Assembly: GCA_964509475.1 (NCBI GenBank)
Contig: CAZDXJ010000002.1
Span: forward strand, 12,944 to 76,943
Source: CAZDXJ01 sp964509475
GTDB lineage: Bacteria > Pseudomonadota > Gammaproteobacteria > Methylococcales > Methylomonadaceae
Direction of reading: 5' to 3'
DNA: 64,000 nt
A program made the position numbers and the translations under genes. Numbering within the stretch: position 1 is the first letter of the stretch; each line of letters begins with the position of its first letter. Below the pieces are notes generated by a model. That model saw only the letters and a list, made by a program, of their open reading frames with translations. It was not told the DNA's origin and did not search any database. Positions 50,851 through 59,856 of the stretch are shown here, piece by piece.

Positions 50851-53334
50851 CTACAACTGCCGAAACACCTGCATCGGTGATTTGTTGATTACGTTACGTA
50901 ATCCCCAGCAGCCTGCCAGAGTGACAAAAACAAGACTCGACAAAGGCACAAGCAGCCATAACAACCAATCCGGTGCATAATACATCGACAATAACCGGTT
51001 ATATAAAACAAAACGAATGATCTCGGCAATCACAACAGCCAATAAACCGGATAAAAATCCCAGCAAGGCAAATTCTGCCGCCTGACTGCGGATCAGTAAA
51101 CGCCGGTCAGCTCCGAGTGTTCTAAGCAGAGCGCCATGATAAATGCGTTCGTCCAAAGTTGCATACAGCGCCGCGAATAAAACTGTAAACCCGGCCAGCA
51201 AGGCGAACATCAGTAAATAGTCAATGGCCTGGGTGAGTTGGCGTACAAGGGTTTTGATCTGTTTTATGATTTGATCAACTTCCAGTAAGGTAATGCCTGG
51301 ATATTTTTTGACCAGGGCGTTTAATTTATGTTTTTCTGCTGTCGGCAAAAAGAAACTGGTCATATAGGTTTTTGGATAATCGTCCAGTGTCCCCGGTGAA
51401 AAAATCATATAAAAATTGGGTTTCATGGTATCCCATACCACTTGGCGCAGGCTGCTGACGCGGGCCTGCAGTTGTTCGCTGCCAATCGTGAAGGTCAGCT
51501 TGTCACCAGGATGCAGGTCAAGGCTCTCGGCCAGTTTTTGTTCCACCGAAACCCAGTTGCCGGCTGACTGTGGCCACCACAAACCCGCCGTAATGCGGTT
51601 ATCCGGCGGCAGTTCCTGGCTCCAGGTCAGGCTCAAGTCGCGGTGGGTCGCAGCCTCTCCCTGGGAGTCCTTGCTGACAACACGTTGTACGGCAATAGCA
51701 TTGATCGCGACCAGGCGGCCTCGTACGACCGGGTAAAAAAGGCTGCCATGGATATTTTGCTCGCTTAGTTCTTGCTTGAACGCGTCCAGCTGTTCGGGAA
51801 AAATATTTAGCACAAAATGATTGGGTGCATTTTTGGGTAACTTGGCGCGAAAATCATCCAATAAATCGGTGCGCACTGAAAAACTGAGCAGCATCGCCAC
51901 TAGGGTCAAACCAAAAGCCAGAATTTGACTGGTACTGGCCTGGGGTTGGCGCAGTATAGCCTGCAAGCCAAAACGCCAGGCCAGACCCAGATGGGGTGTC
52001 AGTTTATGACTCAGCCATAACAGTGAACGTATTACGCCGCCAGAGATCAGCAATAACAGGATGCCCGCGCCCAGAATGATTGCCGTCATTTTGAAATCCT
52101 GGACATAATAGGCCAGCAAGATGGAAATAATGGACAAAGCCAGTAGATAAACGAACCAGGCGCTACTCGACAGCAGTGCCCGTTCGCGCCGTAAAACCCG
52201 CAAGGGTGGAACGCTTTGCAGGCGCAGCAGCGGCGGCAGGGCGAAACCCAGCAATGTCGCCATACCGGTAACAAAGCCAAAGGACATGGCCAGCGGTGAT
52301 GGCGAAGCGATGGCTTGCGGCAGCAAGTCCTGTAATAAATAAAATAATCCCGATTGTGCAAACCAACCCAACAGACAACCGGCCAAACTGGCGAGAACAC
52401 CCAAAGTGATAAACTGGAGGCTGTATAAAATCAGTACCTCGCGCTGTTTGCAACCCAGGCAGCGCAAAACCGCACAGGTATCGTAATGGCGTTCGCTATA
52501 ACGCCGGGTGGCCATGGCCACGGCCACACCGGCAATCAAAATCACGATAATGCTGGACAGCCCCAGATAACGTTCGGTCCGGTTCAATGCCGAGCCGAGT
52601 TCCGGGCGGTCTTCGTGAATATCCATGACCCGCTGCGAGACTTGCAAACGGGGTTTGAGCCAGCGTTTATAGCGGTGTAAATCAGCAGAAGGGCCGCTGA
52701 ACTGAAAATAATAATGCACATGGCTGCCCGGCTGGATAACGCCCGTTGTCTCCAAATCCCTGGCATTGAACATGACCCGGGGCGACAAACTGTACAAATC
52801 GCCACGTTTATCCGGCTCATAAGTGAGGATGCGGGTAATGCGCAAGGCTTTTTCACCCACGCTCAGTCGTTCACCCACAGAGAGATGTAAAGCCGATAAA
52901 ACCCGTTGCTCCACCCAGGCTTCGCCCGCTGAAGGGCCGTGCCGCAGTGTTTGTTCAAACCGGTAGTCGCTGTCTGTTGTTTTTAGATGGCCGCGTAATG
53001 GATAAGCGGCGCTGACCGCTTTGATACCGGCCAGCAATAACTCGTCATTTTCAATCAACACACTGGAAAACTCAGCGCTGTAAGCCCGGGCCAGATGGAG
53101 TTGATCGGCTTTTGCCAACCAAAGTGCCGGTAACGGTGTGGAACTGGTGACAACCAGATCGGCGGCCATGAATTCTGCCGCCTGAACATCCATCGTACGT
53201 TGCAGCCTGTTGTTAAACAGGCTGATTGCGGTACTGGCGCTGACCGCTATCACCAATGCGCATAATAACACCGTCAATTCACCGGAACGGCCATCGCGCA
53301 GCAGCAGACGCAACGCTAACCCAAACGATTTCAT
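50851..53334 (-). CDS. ybbP: ABC transporter permease, FtsX-like (YbbP type)
   Basis: An 827-residue permease with a topology of one N-terminal helix, a large periplasmic domain (about 45-255), three helices, a central helical region, a second periplasmic domain (about 480-690) and three C-terminal helices ending in LAGCWGLRNVINKSPMQVFRQL. The two FtsX/MacB-type cores (RYLGLSSIIVILIAGVAVAM near 240; LLMFALLAGFTVLFAALYA near 700) identify it. The partner ATPase gene overlaps its start by 4 nt, as in the E. coli ybbA-ybbP pair. A role in lipid or lipoprotein handling at the envelope is suspected but not shown. Confidence 0.92.
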   Translation of the reverse strand: MKSFGLALRLLLRDGRSGELTVLLCALVIAVSASTAISLFNNRLQRTMDVQAAEFMAADLVVTSSTPLPALWLAKADQLHLARAYSAEFSSVLIENDELLLAGIKAVSAAYPLRGHLKTTDSDYRFEQTLRHGPSAGEAWVEQRVLSALHLSVGERLSVGEKALRITRILTYEPDKRGDLYSLSPRVMFNARDLETTGVIQPGSHVHYYFQFSGPSADLHRYKRWLKPRLQVSQRVMDIHEDRPELGSALNRTERYLGLSSIIVILIAGVAVAMATRRYSERHYDTCAVLRCLGCKQREVLILYSLQFITLGVLASLAGCLLGWFAQSGLFYLLQDLLPQAIASPSPLAMSFGFVTGMATLLGFALPPLLRLQSVPPLRVLRRERALLSSSAWFVYLLALSIISILLAYYVQDFKMTAIILGAGILLLLISGGVIRSLLWLSHKLTPHLGLAWRFGLQAILRQPQASTSQILAFGLTLVAMLLSFSVRTDLLDDFRAKLPKNAPNHFVLNIFPEQLDAFKQELSEQNIHGSLFYPVVRGRLVAINAIAVQRVVSKDSQGEAATHRDLSLTWSQELPPDNRITAGLWWPQSAGNWVSVEQKLAESLDLHPGDKLTFTIGSEQLQARVSSLRQVVWDTMKPNFYMIFSPGTLDDYPKTYMTSFFLPTAEKHKLNALVKKYPGITLLEVDQIIKQIKTLVRQLTQAIDYLLMFALLAGFTVLFAALYATLDERIYHGALLRTLGADRRLLIRSQAAEFALLGFLSGLLAVVIAEIIRFVLYNRLLSMYYAPDWLLWLLVPLSSLVFVTLAGCWGLRNVINKSPMQVFRQL

Positions 53335-54008
53335 ACGACAGTCCCCGCTTCCAGTTTGACAACACGCTGACAGCGATCCGCCAAAGCCGGATCATGGGTT
53401 ACCAAAACCAACGTGGTTTGGTTTTCCCGGTTCAGGTCAAATAATAATTCAATGATTTGTTCACCGGTGCGGCTGTCCAGATTACCGGTTGGCTCATCAG
53501 CGAATAAAATCCGGGGCTGGCTGACAAAGGCCCGCGCCAGCGCCACCCGCTGTTGTTCACCACCGGAAAGCTGTTTGGGAGTGTGTTTGAGGCGGTGACT
53601 CAAGCCCACTTGATGCAATAATGCCCGGGCCGCTTCAGGCGCTTGCTTATCGCCGCGCAATTCCAAAGGCAGCATGACATTTTCCAATGCCGTCAAACCG
53701 GGCAAGAGTTGAAAAGACTGAAACACAAAACCAATACATTGATTACGCAAGGCAGCCCGGCCATCTTCATCCATATCGGTCAAAACCTGGCCATTGACGG
53801 TGACCGTGCCATAGCTTGGCGTATCCAGGCCGGCCAGCAAACTCAGTAATGTGGACTTTCCGGAACCGGAGGCACCGACAATGGCGATGCTGTCGGCGGG
53901 TTTGATTTTTATACTCACAGATGACAAGATATTCAAGGCGCCTTCCGAAGTCTGGACGGTTTTGCCAAGGTTTTCCGTGGTAATAATGCATTGAGGTTGG
54001 TCGGGCAT
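53331..54008 (-). CDS. ybbA: ABC transporter ATP-binding protein (YbbA type)
   Basis: A 225-residue ATPase of the LolD/MacB group. Walker A GASGSGKS is at residues 45-52, the Q-loop in FVFQSFQLLPGLTALENV, signature LSGGEQQR near 146, Walker B ILFADEPTGNLD near 165 and the switch His in VLVTHDPALA near 202. It powers the YbbP-like permease, whose gene overlaps its stop by 4 nt. Its ATG overlaps the ATG of the divergent tesA gene inside a single CATG, so the promoters of the two must lie within each other's coding sequence. The same divergent tesA/ybbA arrangement exists in E. coli. Confidence 0.94.
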   Translation of the reverse strand: MPDQPQCIITTENLGKTVQTSEGALNILSSVSIKIKPADSIAIVGASGSGKSTLLSLLAGLDTPSYGTVTVNGQVLTDMDEDGRAALRNQCIGFVFQSFQLLPGLTALENVMLPLELRGDKQAPEAARALLHQVGLSHRLKHTPKQLSGGEQQRVALARAFVSQPRILFADEPTGNLDSRTGEQIIELLFDLNRENQTTLVLVTHDPALADRCQRVVKLEAGTVV

Positions 54009-54609
54009 GGTTAAAAAAATCCTGTTACTGGTCGGGCTGTGGTTTTGTTCAACGCCGCTTATGGCGAAAACGATTGTTGTATTGGGCGATAGTATCAGCG
54101 CCGCCTATGGTTTGAAAGTAGACCAGGGCTGGGTGCATTTGTTGCAAACAAAATTACATGCCGAAAAGCGAGCCTATACCGTAATCAATGCCAGTATCAG
54201 TGGTGAAACCTCGGCCGGTGGATTGGCGCGTATTGACAAACTTCTGCAAACCCATCACCCGGCCATCGTATTGCTGGAACTTGGCGCCAATGATGGCCTG
54301 CGGGGTTTGCCGCCCGGCAATATGTACAAAAATCTGGCGGCAATCATCCAGCGTTCGCAACGCGCCGGCGCCAGGGTGTTATTGCTGGGTATGCGCATCC
54401 CGCCGAATTATGGAAAACGTTATATTGAAATGTTTTACGATGTTTATCCCAGACTGGCGCGGGATTATGGTATCGATTACATTCCCTTTTTGATCAAGGA
54501 TGTTGCCTTGAAGAAAGACTATATGCAGCCTGATGGCTTGCATCCCAATGCGCTCGGCCAGCCGCTTATAGCGGACATGGTCTGGCAATATTTACAGCCG
54601 ATGTTATAG
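54007..54609 (+). CDS. tesA: arylesterase / acyl-CoA thioesterase I (SGNH hydrolase)
   Basis: A 200-residue periplasmic GDSL/SGNH hydrolase. The signal peptide (residues 1-20, cut after PLMA) is followed by block I GDSIS with catalytic Ser29, block III GANDGLRG near 98 and the Asp/His pair in DGLHPNALGQ near 180. E. coli TesA hydrolyses acyl-CoAs, esters and lysophospholipids. It is divergent from and overlaps the ybbA start by 2 nt. Its 3' end faces radC convergently across 137 bp that contain a GAACGGTT/AACCGTTC hairpin but no clear U-tract. Confidence 0.94.
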   Translation: MVKKILLLVGLWFCSTPLMAKTIVVLGDSISAAYGLKVDQGWVHLLQTKLHAEKRAYTVINASISGETSAGGLARIDKLLQTHHPAIVLLELGANDGLRGLPPGNMYKNLAAIIQRSQRAGARVLLLGMRIPPNYGKRYIEMFYDVYPRLARDYGIDYIPFLIKDVALKKDYMQPDGLHPNALGQPLIADMVWQYLQPML

Positions 54610-54746
54610 CCTGGCATGAAAAGTAGTCTGGTTACCGGAACGGTTTATTTTTTGGTAACCGTTCATGGCCTGATACGACAAGCGGTTATGCTGGCAAGTT
54701 CGGAGCCTTGCCAAAATGCCTGTGTTCAAGACCAACTCGATGCGAT

Positions 54747-55421
54747 TCAAAGCATTCCGTGTTCGGCGAAAGAATATGGTTCGCCGTCACCAATAATAAA
54801 GTGATCCAATACCCGGATATCCAGTAAAGCCAGGGCTTGCTGTAATTTTTTGGTGATTTGTATATCCGCCCGGCTGGGTTCGTTGATTCCAGAAGGGTGG
54901 TTATGTGCGAAAATAACCGCAGCGGCATTGTGTTGCAAGGCGTGTTTAATGACTTCCCGTGGATAAACGCTGGCGCCATTGATGGTACCACGGAAAAGCT
55001 CTTCCAGTTCGATAATCCGGTGTTGATTGTCCAAAAACAGACAAGCGAACACTTCGTAGGGATAATGTCTTAGCTGATCGCTGAGATAAATACGGGTTGC
55101 CTCCGGGCTGGTCAGGGCATCACCGCGTTTGAGTATTTCAAAAAAATGCCGGCGGGCCATTTCCAATACCGCTTGTAACTGGGCGTATTTGGCTTTGCCC
55201 AAGCCGTTGACCTGGCAGAAACTGTCCATATCCGCATTGAACAAAGCACGTAGCGAACCGAATTGGATCAATAACTCATTGGCTAAATCGACAGCGGTTT
55301 TGCCTTGTACACCAACCCGCAAAAAAATAGCCAATAGTTCGGCATCGCTTAAAAACGATGCGCCTTGCTGTAAGAGTTTTTCCCTGGGGCGTTGCTGTTC
55401 CGGCCAGTCAGTAATGGACAT
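54747..55421 (-). CDS. radC: RadC family JAB-domain protein (UPF0758)
   Basis: A 224-residue protein. The N-terminal helix-hairpin-helix (LGKAKYAQLQAVLEMARR near 76) precedes a JAB/MPN+ metal domain with the HNHPSGINEPSRAD motif (near 173) and an upstream catalytic glutamate in IELEELFRGT. The family was named for DNA repair, but its biochemical role is unsettled. The ATG at 55421 is preferred over a TTG two codons upstream. It is divergent from coaBC across 95 bp, the order known from E. coli and Pseudomonas. Confidence 0.93.
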   Translation of the reverse strand: MSITDWPEQQRPREKLLQQGASFLSDAELLAIFLRVGVQGKTAVDLANELLIQFGSLRALFNADMDSFCQVNGLGKAKYAQLQAVLEMARRHFFEILKRGDALTSPEATRIYLSDQLRHYPYEVFACLFLDNQHRIIELEELFRGTINGASVYPREVIKHALQHNAAAVIFAHNHPSGINEPSRADIQITKKLQQALALLDIRVLDHFIIGDGEPYSFAEHGML

Positions 55422-55516
55422 TGACAAGGTGCCTGTTACAAAAAGTACTAAGCATAGAATAATTCTACTAGACTTGCCATAATAGTCAGTTTATTACTGT
55501 ACAAAGGAGAACCATA

Positions 55517-56725
55517 ATTAACAAACATATTTTATTGGCGGTCTGCGGCGGCATAGCGGCTTATAAAGCGGCTGAGTTAGTCCGGTTGTTAACCGAACAA
55601 GACGCTGAAGTGCGCGTGGTTATGACGCAAGCAGCACAGGCTTTTGTAACGCCACTGACCTTTCAGGCTTTGAGTGGTCAGCCGGTACATTCTGAATTAC
55701 TGGACAGCCGGGCTGAACATGCGATGAGTCATATCCAGTTGGCGCGTTGGGCGGATTTGTTGCTGGTCGCGCCAGCGACAGCGGATGTCATTGCCAAATT
55801 CAGTCAGGGACTGGCCGATGATCTACTCTCTACATTGTATTTAGCGGCAAATTGTCCAGTTTATATTGCACCGGCGATGAATCAAGTCATGTGGCAAAAA
55901 ACGGTGACCCAGGAAAATATCCAGCGCTTGCAGCGGCATGGCAATATTATTTTGGGTCCGGCGACGGGGGCACAGGCTTGCGGGGACAACGGCCCGGGCC
56001 GTATGCTGGAAGCCGCTGAACTTTGTGAGCAATTACAACAGCATTTGCAATCCGGGCCGTGTCATGGGGTATCGGTCTTGATCAGTGCTGGGCCAACACG
56101 CGAACCCATCGATCCTGTCCGCTTCATCAGTAACCGCAGTTCCGGCAAAATGGGCTATGCGTTGGCGCGTGCCGTTATCAATATGGGAGGGAAGGTTACA
56201 TTGGTCAGCGGTCCGGTAAATATCCCGCTACCTGAACAGGTGACTGTTATCAACGTGGAAACGGCTGAACAAATGCACCAAGCGATACTGGCCAATGCGC
56301 CTGAGCATGATATTTACATTGGTGCTGCTGCCGTAGCCGACTATGCACCCGTTGAAATTCAGTCGCAAAAGATTAAAAAAAATGATTCGGTCATTGTCCT
56401 GAAATTATCCAAAACCCGCGATATTCTTGCCGGTGTTGCGGCATTGCCGGACAAGCGGCCCTACACGGTTGGCTTTGCCGCGGAAACCAATAACCTCGAA
56501 CAATATGCCTTGGATAAGTTACAGCAAAAAAACCTGGATATGATTGCCGCCAATCAGGTTGGCCAACAAACGGGGGGCTTCGATAACGATCAAAATGCCT
56601 TGTCTGTGTATTGGCCAGGGGGGCACCGGGAATTGGGATTAACGGATAAAGCACGTTTGGCTGAACAACTCATGGTTTTGATTATGGAAAAATTCAATGA
56701 AAAACGTACAACTGAAAATACTTGA
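55517..56725 (+). CDS. coaBC: bifunctional phosphopantothenoylcysteine decarboxylase / phosphopantothenate-cysteine ligase
   Basis: A 402-residue coenzyme A enzyme. The CoaC flavoprotein domain starts ILLAVCGGIAAYKAAELVRLL, with ATADVIAKFSQG near 96, the PAMN motif near 120 and ACGDNGPGRM near 157. The CoaB domain begins ISAGPTREPIDPVRFISNRSSGKMG near 192. No ATG, GTG or TTG gives the conserved first strand. AGGAG at 55505-55509 is 7 nt before an ATT at 55517, which gives the expected N-terminus (MNKHILLAVCGG). The first TTG (55535) would cut off part of strand 1 and lies 25 nt from the ribosome site. An ATT start is therefore proposed. It overlaps dut by 29 nt. Confidence 0.9.
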   Translation: MNKHILLAVCGGIAAYKAAELVRLLTEQDAEVRVVMTQAAQAFVTPLTFQALSGQPVHSELLDSRAEHAMSHIQLARWADLLLVAPATADVIAKFSQGLADDLLSTLYLAANCPVYIAPAMNQVMWQKTVTQENIQRLQRHGNIILGPATGAQACGDNGPGRMLEAAELCEQLQQHLQSGPCHGVSVLISAGPTREPIDPVRFISNRSSGKMGYALARAVINMGGKVTLVSGPVNIPLPEQVTVINVETAEQMHQAILANAPEHDIYIGAAAVADYAPVEIQSQKIKKNDSVIVLKLSKTRDILAGVAALPDKRPYTVGFAAETNNLEQYALDKLQQKNLDMIAANQVGQQTGGFDNDQNALSVYWPGGHRELGLTDKARLAEQLMVLIMEKFNEKRTTENT

Positions 56726-57152
56726 TCCGCGTTTGGGCAAGCAGTTTCCGCTGCCGGAATACGCCACCGACGGTTCTGCCGGACTGGATTTAAGGGCTTG
56801 TCTGGAGACACCAGTGACCTTGTATCCGGGCGATACCCGCCTGATTGCCAGCGGCTTTGCAATACACATAAACGAGCCGGATACGGCGGCGGTCATTTTG
56901 CCGAGATCGGGGTTGGGGCATAAGCACGGTATTGTTCTGGGTAACCTGATCGGATTGATCGATTCCGATTATCAAGGTCAGGTATTTATCTCCTGCTGGA
57001 ATCGGGGTGATGAGGGTTTCACTATTCAGCCAGGAGATCGTATCGCACAAATGGTTTTTGTGCCCATCAAACAAGTGCGTTTTGAAATCGTCACGGATTT
57101 TGAGAGCTCTGCCCGAGGTCACGGAGGTTTTGGTCATACCGGCCACAATTAG
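56697..57152 (+). CDS. dut: deoxyuridine 5'-triphosphate nucleotidohydrolase
   Basis: A 151-residue trimeric dUTPase that keeps uracil out of DNA and supplies dUMP. Motif 1 ATDGSAGLDLRA is at residues about 23-34, motif 2 PRSGLGHKHGIVLGN near 68, motif 3 GLIDSDYQGQ near 85, motif 4 PGDRIAQMVFVP near 112 and the P-loop-like motif 5 RGHGGFGHTG near 139, where His replaces the usual Ser before Thr-Gly. It overlaps the end of coaBC by 29 nt in another frame, as often seen in dfp-dut pairs. Confidence 0.96.
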   Translation: MKNVQLKILDPRLGKQFPLPEYATDGSAGLDLRACLETPVTLYPGDTRLIASGFAIHINEPDTAAVILPRSGLGHKHGIVLGNLIGLIDSDYQGQVFISCWNRGDEGFTIQPGDRIAQMVFVPIKQVRFEIVTDFESSARGHGGFGHTGHN

Positions 57153-57286
57153 CCAAATCCGTGTTATGCCCATGCTTTGTGCAACGTTGCGATCAATACG
57201 GTCATGAATATTGCCCGACAGCTTTCATGGCTGTAAAAGTAATGAAAAATGAAAATCAATAATATAATTTTAAAGGATGGTGGCGT

Positions 57287-59848
57287 ATGAAACGCATTTT
57301 TGTATTTCTTGCCTGCTTTTCAATTCTCTTTACATTGCTGGCAAGTGCTTGTGTCTATTGGTTTGCGGTTGAGGATATCAAAGCCTCCAAACGGCAGGTT
57401 ACAATCGCTCTGGCCAAAGGGGTGGCATTAAGCCTGCAGGCAAAAATCGATCAGCTCAACCGAACCTTGGACAATATTGGCCATGATCCGGAATTGATTG
57501 CCGCACTTGAAAACGGCGATACAGCAGCCCTCAGGAATCGGCTTGATACATTGCAAAGACTTTTGCCCGGTGCCAGAAAACTGAGGTTTCTGACACCTGC
57601 AACCAATGTTTTGGATGAAAGCGAAGTGCCGCATCTGGGTTATGCCGATCTCGAACTGGTGCAGCAGACATTTATAAAAAACCGGGCCCCCGTTGTGCAG
57701 GGCATTAAAGGTGAAAACCGGCATCTTGCCATTGCCCGCAAAACCCAATTGCCGGATAAATCTCCGGCGGTGTTGCTGGCGAGTATGCGTTATGATTTCC
57801 TTAAAAAAGCCATTGCCGCGGCAAATCTTGAAGAGGGTTTGATAGAACTCAGGCAGGGCCGCCTGGTTATGGCTTCGGACGGGGATAAAACGTTAAAAAA
57901 CGCCATCGATCTTGATCAGATGAAGATAAAAGGCACCGATTGGGATATCCAATACGGCTATCCCGAAGATGTGTCGATCAGTCAGTCCACGCTCTTGCTG
58001 AGTATTGTTGTTACCCTCTGTTTGTTGATGTTACTTGGCCTTTTTGTTGCCCACCGCAAGATTATGACGATCTTGCGGATGGATCAGAGCAGTATCTTGC
58101 AGGCCATAAAAGACATGATGGACGGGCATATGCTCGGAACTTACCCTGTGCATTTCGATGAACTGAAAGTTATTATTACATCAATGCAGCAATACAAACG
58201 TATCATGGATCGAATAGATGTGCAGCCGGCAACGCAACCATCGGGAGATGCGGCTAAACTGGATGATTTGTTTAGCGAAGAACCGGAGAATCCCGATCTT
58301 GAAATTGCAGATACGCAATCTGCATCCAAGGGTACGTCAGTGCCGGCAGTTTTTGCTTCGGAACCGGCCGAAAAGCGCATGACAGATGAAAATCCGGTTA
58401 TAATACCCAATTTTGATGAAGCCCAGCCCTTGAGTCTGAACATGCCAGAAGATAAACTTTTTAATCCAACCAGCGTTGCCAACGCAATTTTCCGGGCCTA
58501 TGATATCCGTGGTATTGTCGATCAGGAACTTACGCCGGATATGGTATTGAACATCGGCAAGGCCTTGGGTAGCGAAGCCGTTACAACAGGCCATAAAACC
58601 TTGATCACCGCTTTTGATGGCAGAACGTCCAGCCCGAAATTAAGCGAATCACTGAATCAGGGTATTGTAAGCACCGGCGTCGATGTCATCAATCTGGGCA
58701 GAGTGCCAACACCCGTGCTTTATTTCGTGGTGCATCATCATCCGGATCATTGCGGCGTGGTAATTACCGGCAGTCACAATCCGGCTGAATACAATGGCCT
58801 GAAAATGATTATCGATGGTAAAACACTGTCCGGTGAACAGATACAAAACCTGCGGATACGTGTCGAAAACCAAGATTTTATCCAGGCGGAATCCGGTAAG
58901 GTAACGGATAACCCGATGTTTCGCAATGAATACATCGGCGCCGTATGTGATCAAGTGCATCTTGCCCGACCGATGAAAGTGGTTGTCGATTGTGGTAACG
59001 GGGTAACAGGGGATATAGCGCCGACCATCCTGAAAACACTGGGCTGCGAAGTCGTCGAGTTATTTTGTGAAATTGACGGTTCTTTCCCCAACCATCATCC
59101 CGATCCCAGCAATCCTGACAACCTGAAAGACCTGGAAGCCGCGGTTAAATATTATCAGGCTGATCTTGGATTGGCTTTTGACGGTGATGGTGATCGGTTG
59201 GGTGTGTTGGACTCAGGCGGTAAAATAATCTGGCCCGATCGGCAAATGATGTTGTTTGCCAGCGATGTTTTGAAAAACAATGCCGGTTCAGACATCATTT
59301 TTGATGTCAAATGCACTCATTTACTGATCGAACAAATCAAAAAACTGGGCGGCAATCCGGTTATGTCCCGCACCGGACATTCGTTCATGAAAGCCAAAAT
59401 CAAGGAAACCGGTGCCAAGCTGGCGGGTGAGATGAGCGGCCATATTTTTTTCAATGATCGCTGGTTTGGTTTTGATGATGCGCTTTACAGCGCCTGCCGG
59501 TTAATCGAAATTCTGTCAGCCGACACCCGAAGCAGCCAGGAAGTGTTTGCCGAATTGCCTGACAGCGTTAATACACCGGAATTGAATATCAAGGTTCACG
59601 AAGGCGAAAACCAGGCCATTGTGCAAAGGCTGGTTGAAATAGCGGATTTTTCCGATGGCCGTAAAACAACGATTGACGGTTTGCGTGTGGATTTTGCAGA
59701 TGGCTGGGGGCTGGTCAGGGCATCCAACACAACGCCTTCCCTGGTTTTGCGCTTTGATGCCAACGATAAGGAAGCCCTGCAAAAAATCCAGGAACGTTTC
59801 AAACGGATTTTACTGGATGTCCGGCCTGATTTAACCCTGCCCTTCTGA
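57287..59848 (+). CDS. algC: phosphomannomutase/phosphoglucomutase with N-terminal membrane sensor domain
   Basis: An 853-residue AlgC-type enzyme. Residues about 5-28 and 235-255 are membrane helices flanking an extracytoplasmic domain (about 30-232). A charged linker rich in Glu/Pro/Ala follows, then a four-domain alpha-D-phosphohexomutase (from FRAYDIRGIVDQELTPD near 405). The phosphoserine loop is TGSHNPAEYNG (near 493), the metal loop DGDGDR (near 631), the sugar loop GEMSGHIFF (near 713) and the phosphate site RASNTTPSLVLRF near 808. It interconverts 1- and 6-phosphates of mannose and glucose for polysaccharide and LPS. The order dut-algC-argB matches Pseudomonas, where long AlgC forms with this extension are known. 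Confidence 0.95.
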   Translation: MKRIFVFLACFSILFTLLASACVYWFAVEDIKASKRQVTIALAKGVALSLQAKIDQLNRTLDNIGHDPELIAALENGDTAALRNRLDTLQRLLPGARKLRFLTPATNVLDESEVPHLGYADLELVQQTFIKNRAPVVQGIKGENRHLAIARKTQLPDKSPAVLLASMRYDFLKKAIAAANLEEGLIELRQGRLVMASDGDKTLKNAIDLDQMKIKGTDWDIQYGYPEDVSISQSTLLLSIVVTLCLLMLLGLFVAHRKIMTILRMDQSSILQAIKDMMDGHMLGTYPVHFDELKVIITSMQQYKRIMDRIDVQPATQPSGDAAKLDDLFSEEPENPDLEIADTQSASKGTSVPAVFASEPAEKRMTDENPVIIPNFDEAQPLSLNMPEDKLFNPTSVANAIFRAYDIRGIVDQELTPDMVLNIGKALGSEAVTTGHKTLITAFDGRTSSPKLSESLNQGIVSTGVDVINLGRVPTPVLYFVVHHHPDHCGVVITGSHNPAEYNGLKMIIDGKTLSGEQIQNLRIRVENQDFIQAESGKVTDNPMFRNEYIGAVCDQVHLARPMKVVVDCGNGVTGDIAPTILKTLGCEVVELFCEIDGSFPNHHPDPSNPDNLKDLEAAVKYYQADLGLAFDGDGDRLGVLDSGGKIIWPDRQMMLFASDVLKNNAGSDIIFDVKCTHLLIEQIKKLGGNPVMSRTGHSFMKAKIKETGAKLAGEMSGHIFFNDRWFGFDDALYSACRLIEILSADTRSSQEVFAELPDSVNTPELNIKVHEGENQAIVQRLVEIADFSDGRKTTIDGLRVDFADGWGLVRASNTTPSLVLRFDANDKEALQKIQERFKRILLDVRPDLTLPF

Positions 59849-59856
59849 ATGCAATC

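Noticed and set aside
54635..54667. GAACGGTT/AACCGTTC hairpin between tesA and radC as a bidirectional terminator
   Set aside because: No U-tract follows on either strand; the T-run is inside the loop, so it is left as an unexplained hairpin.
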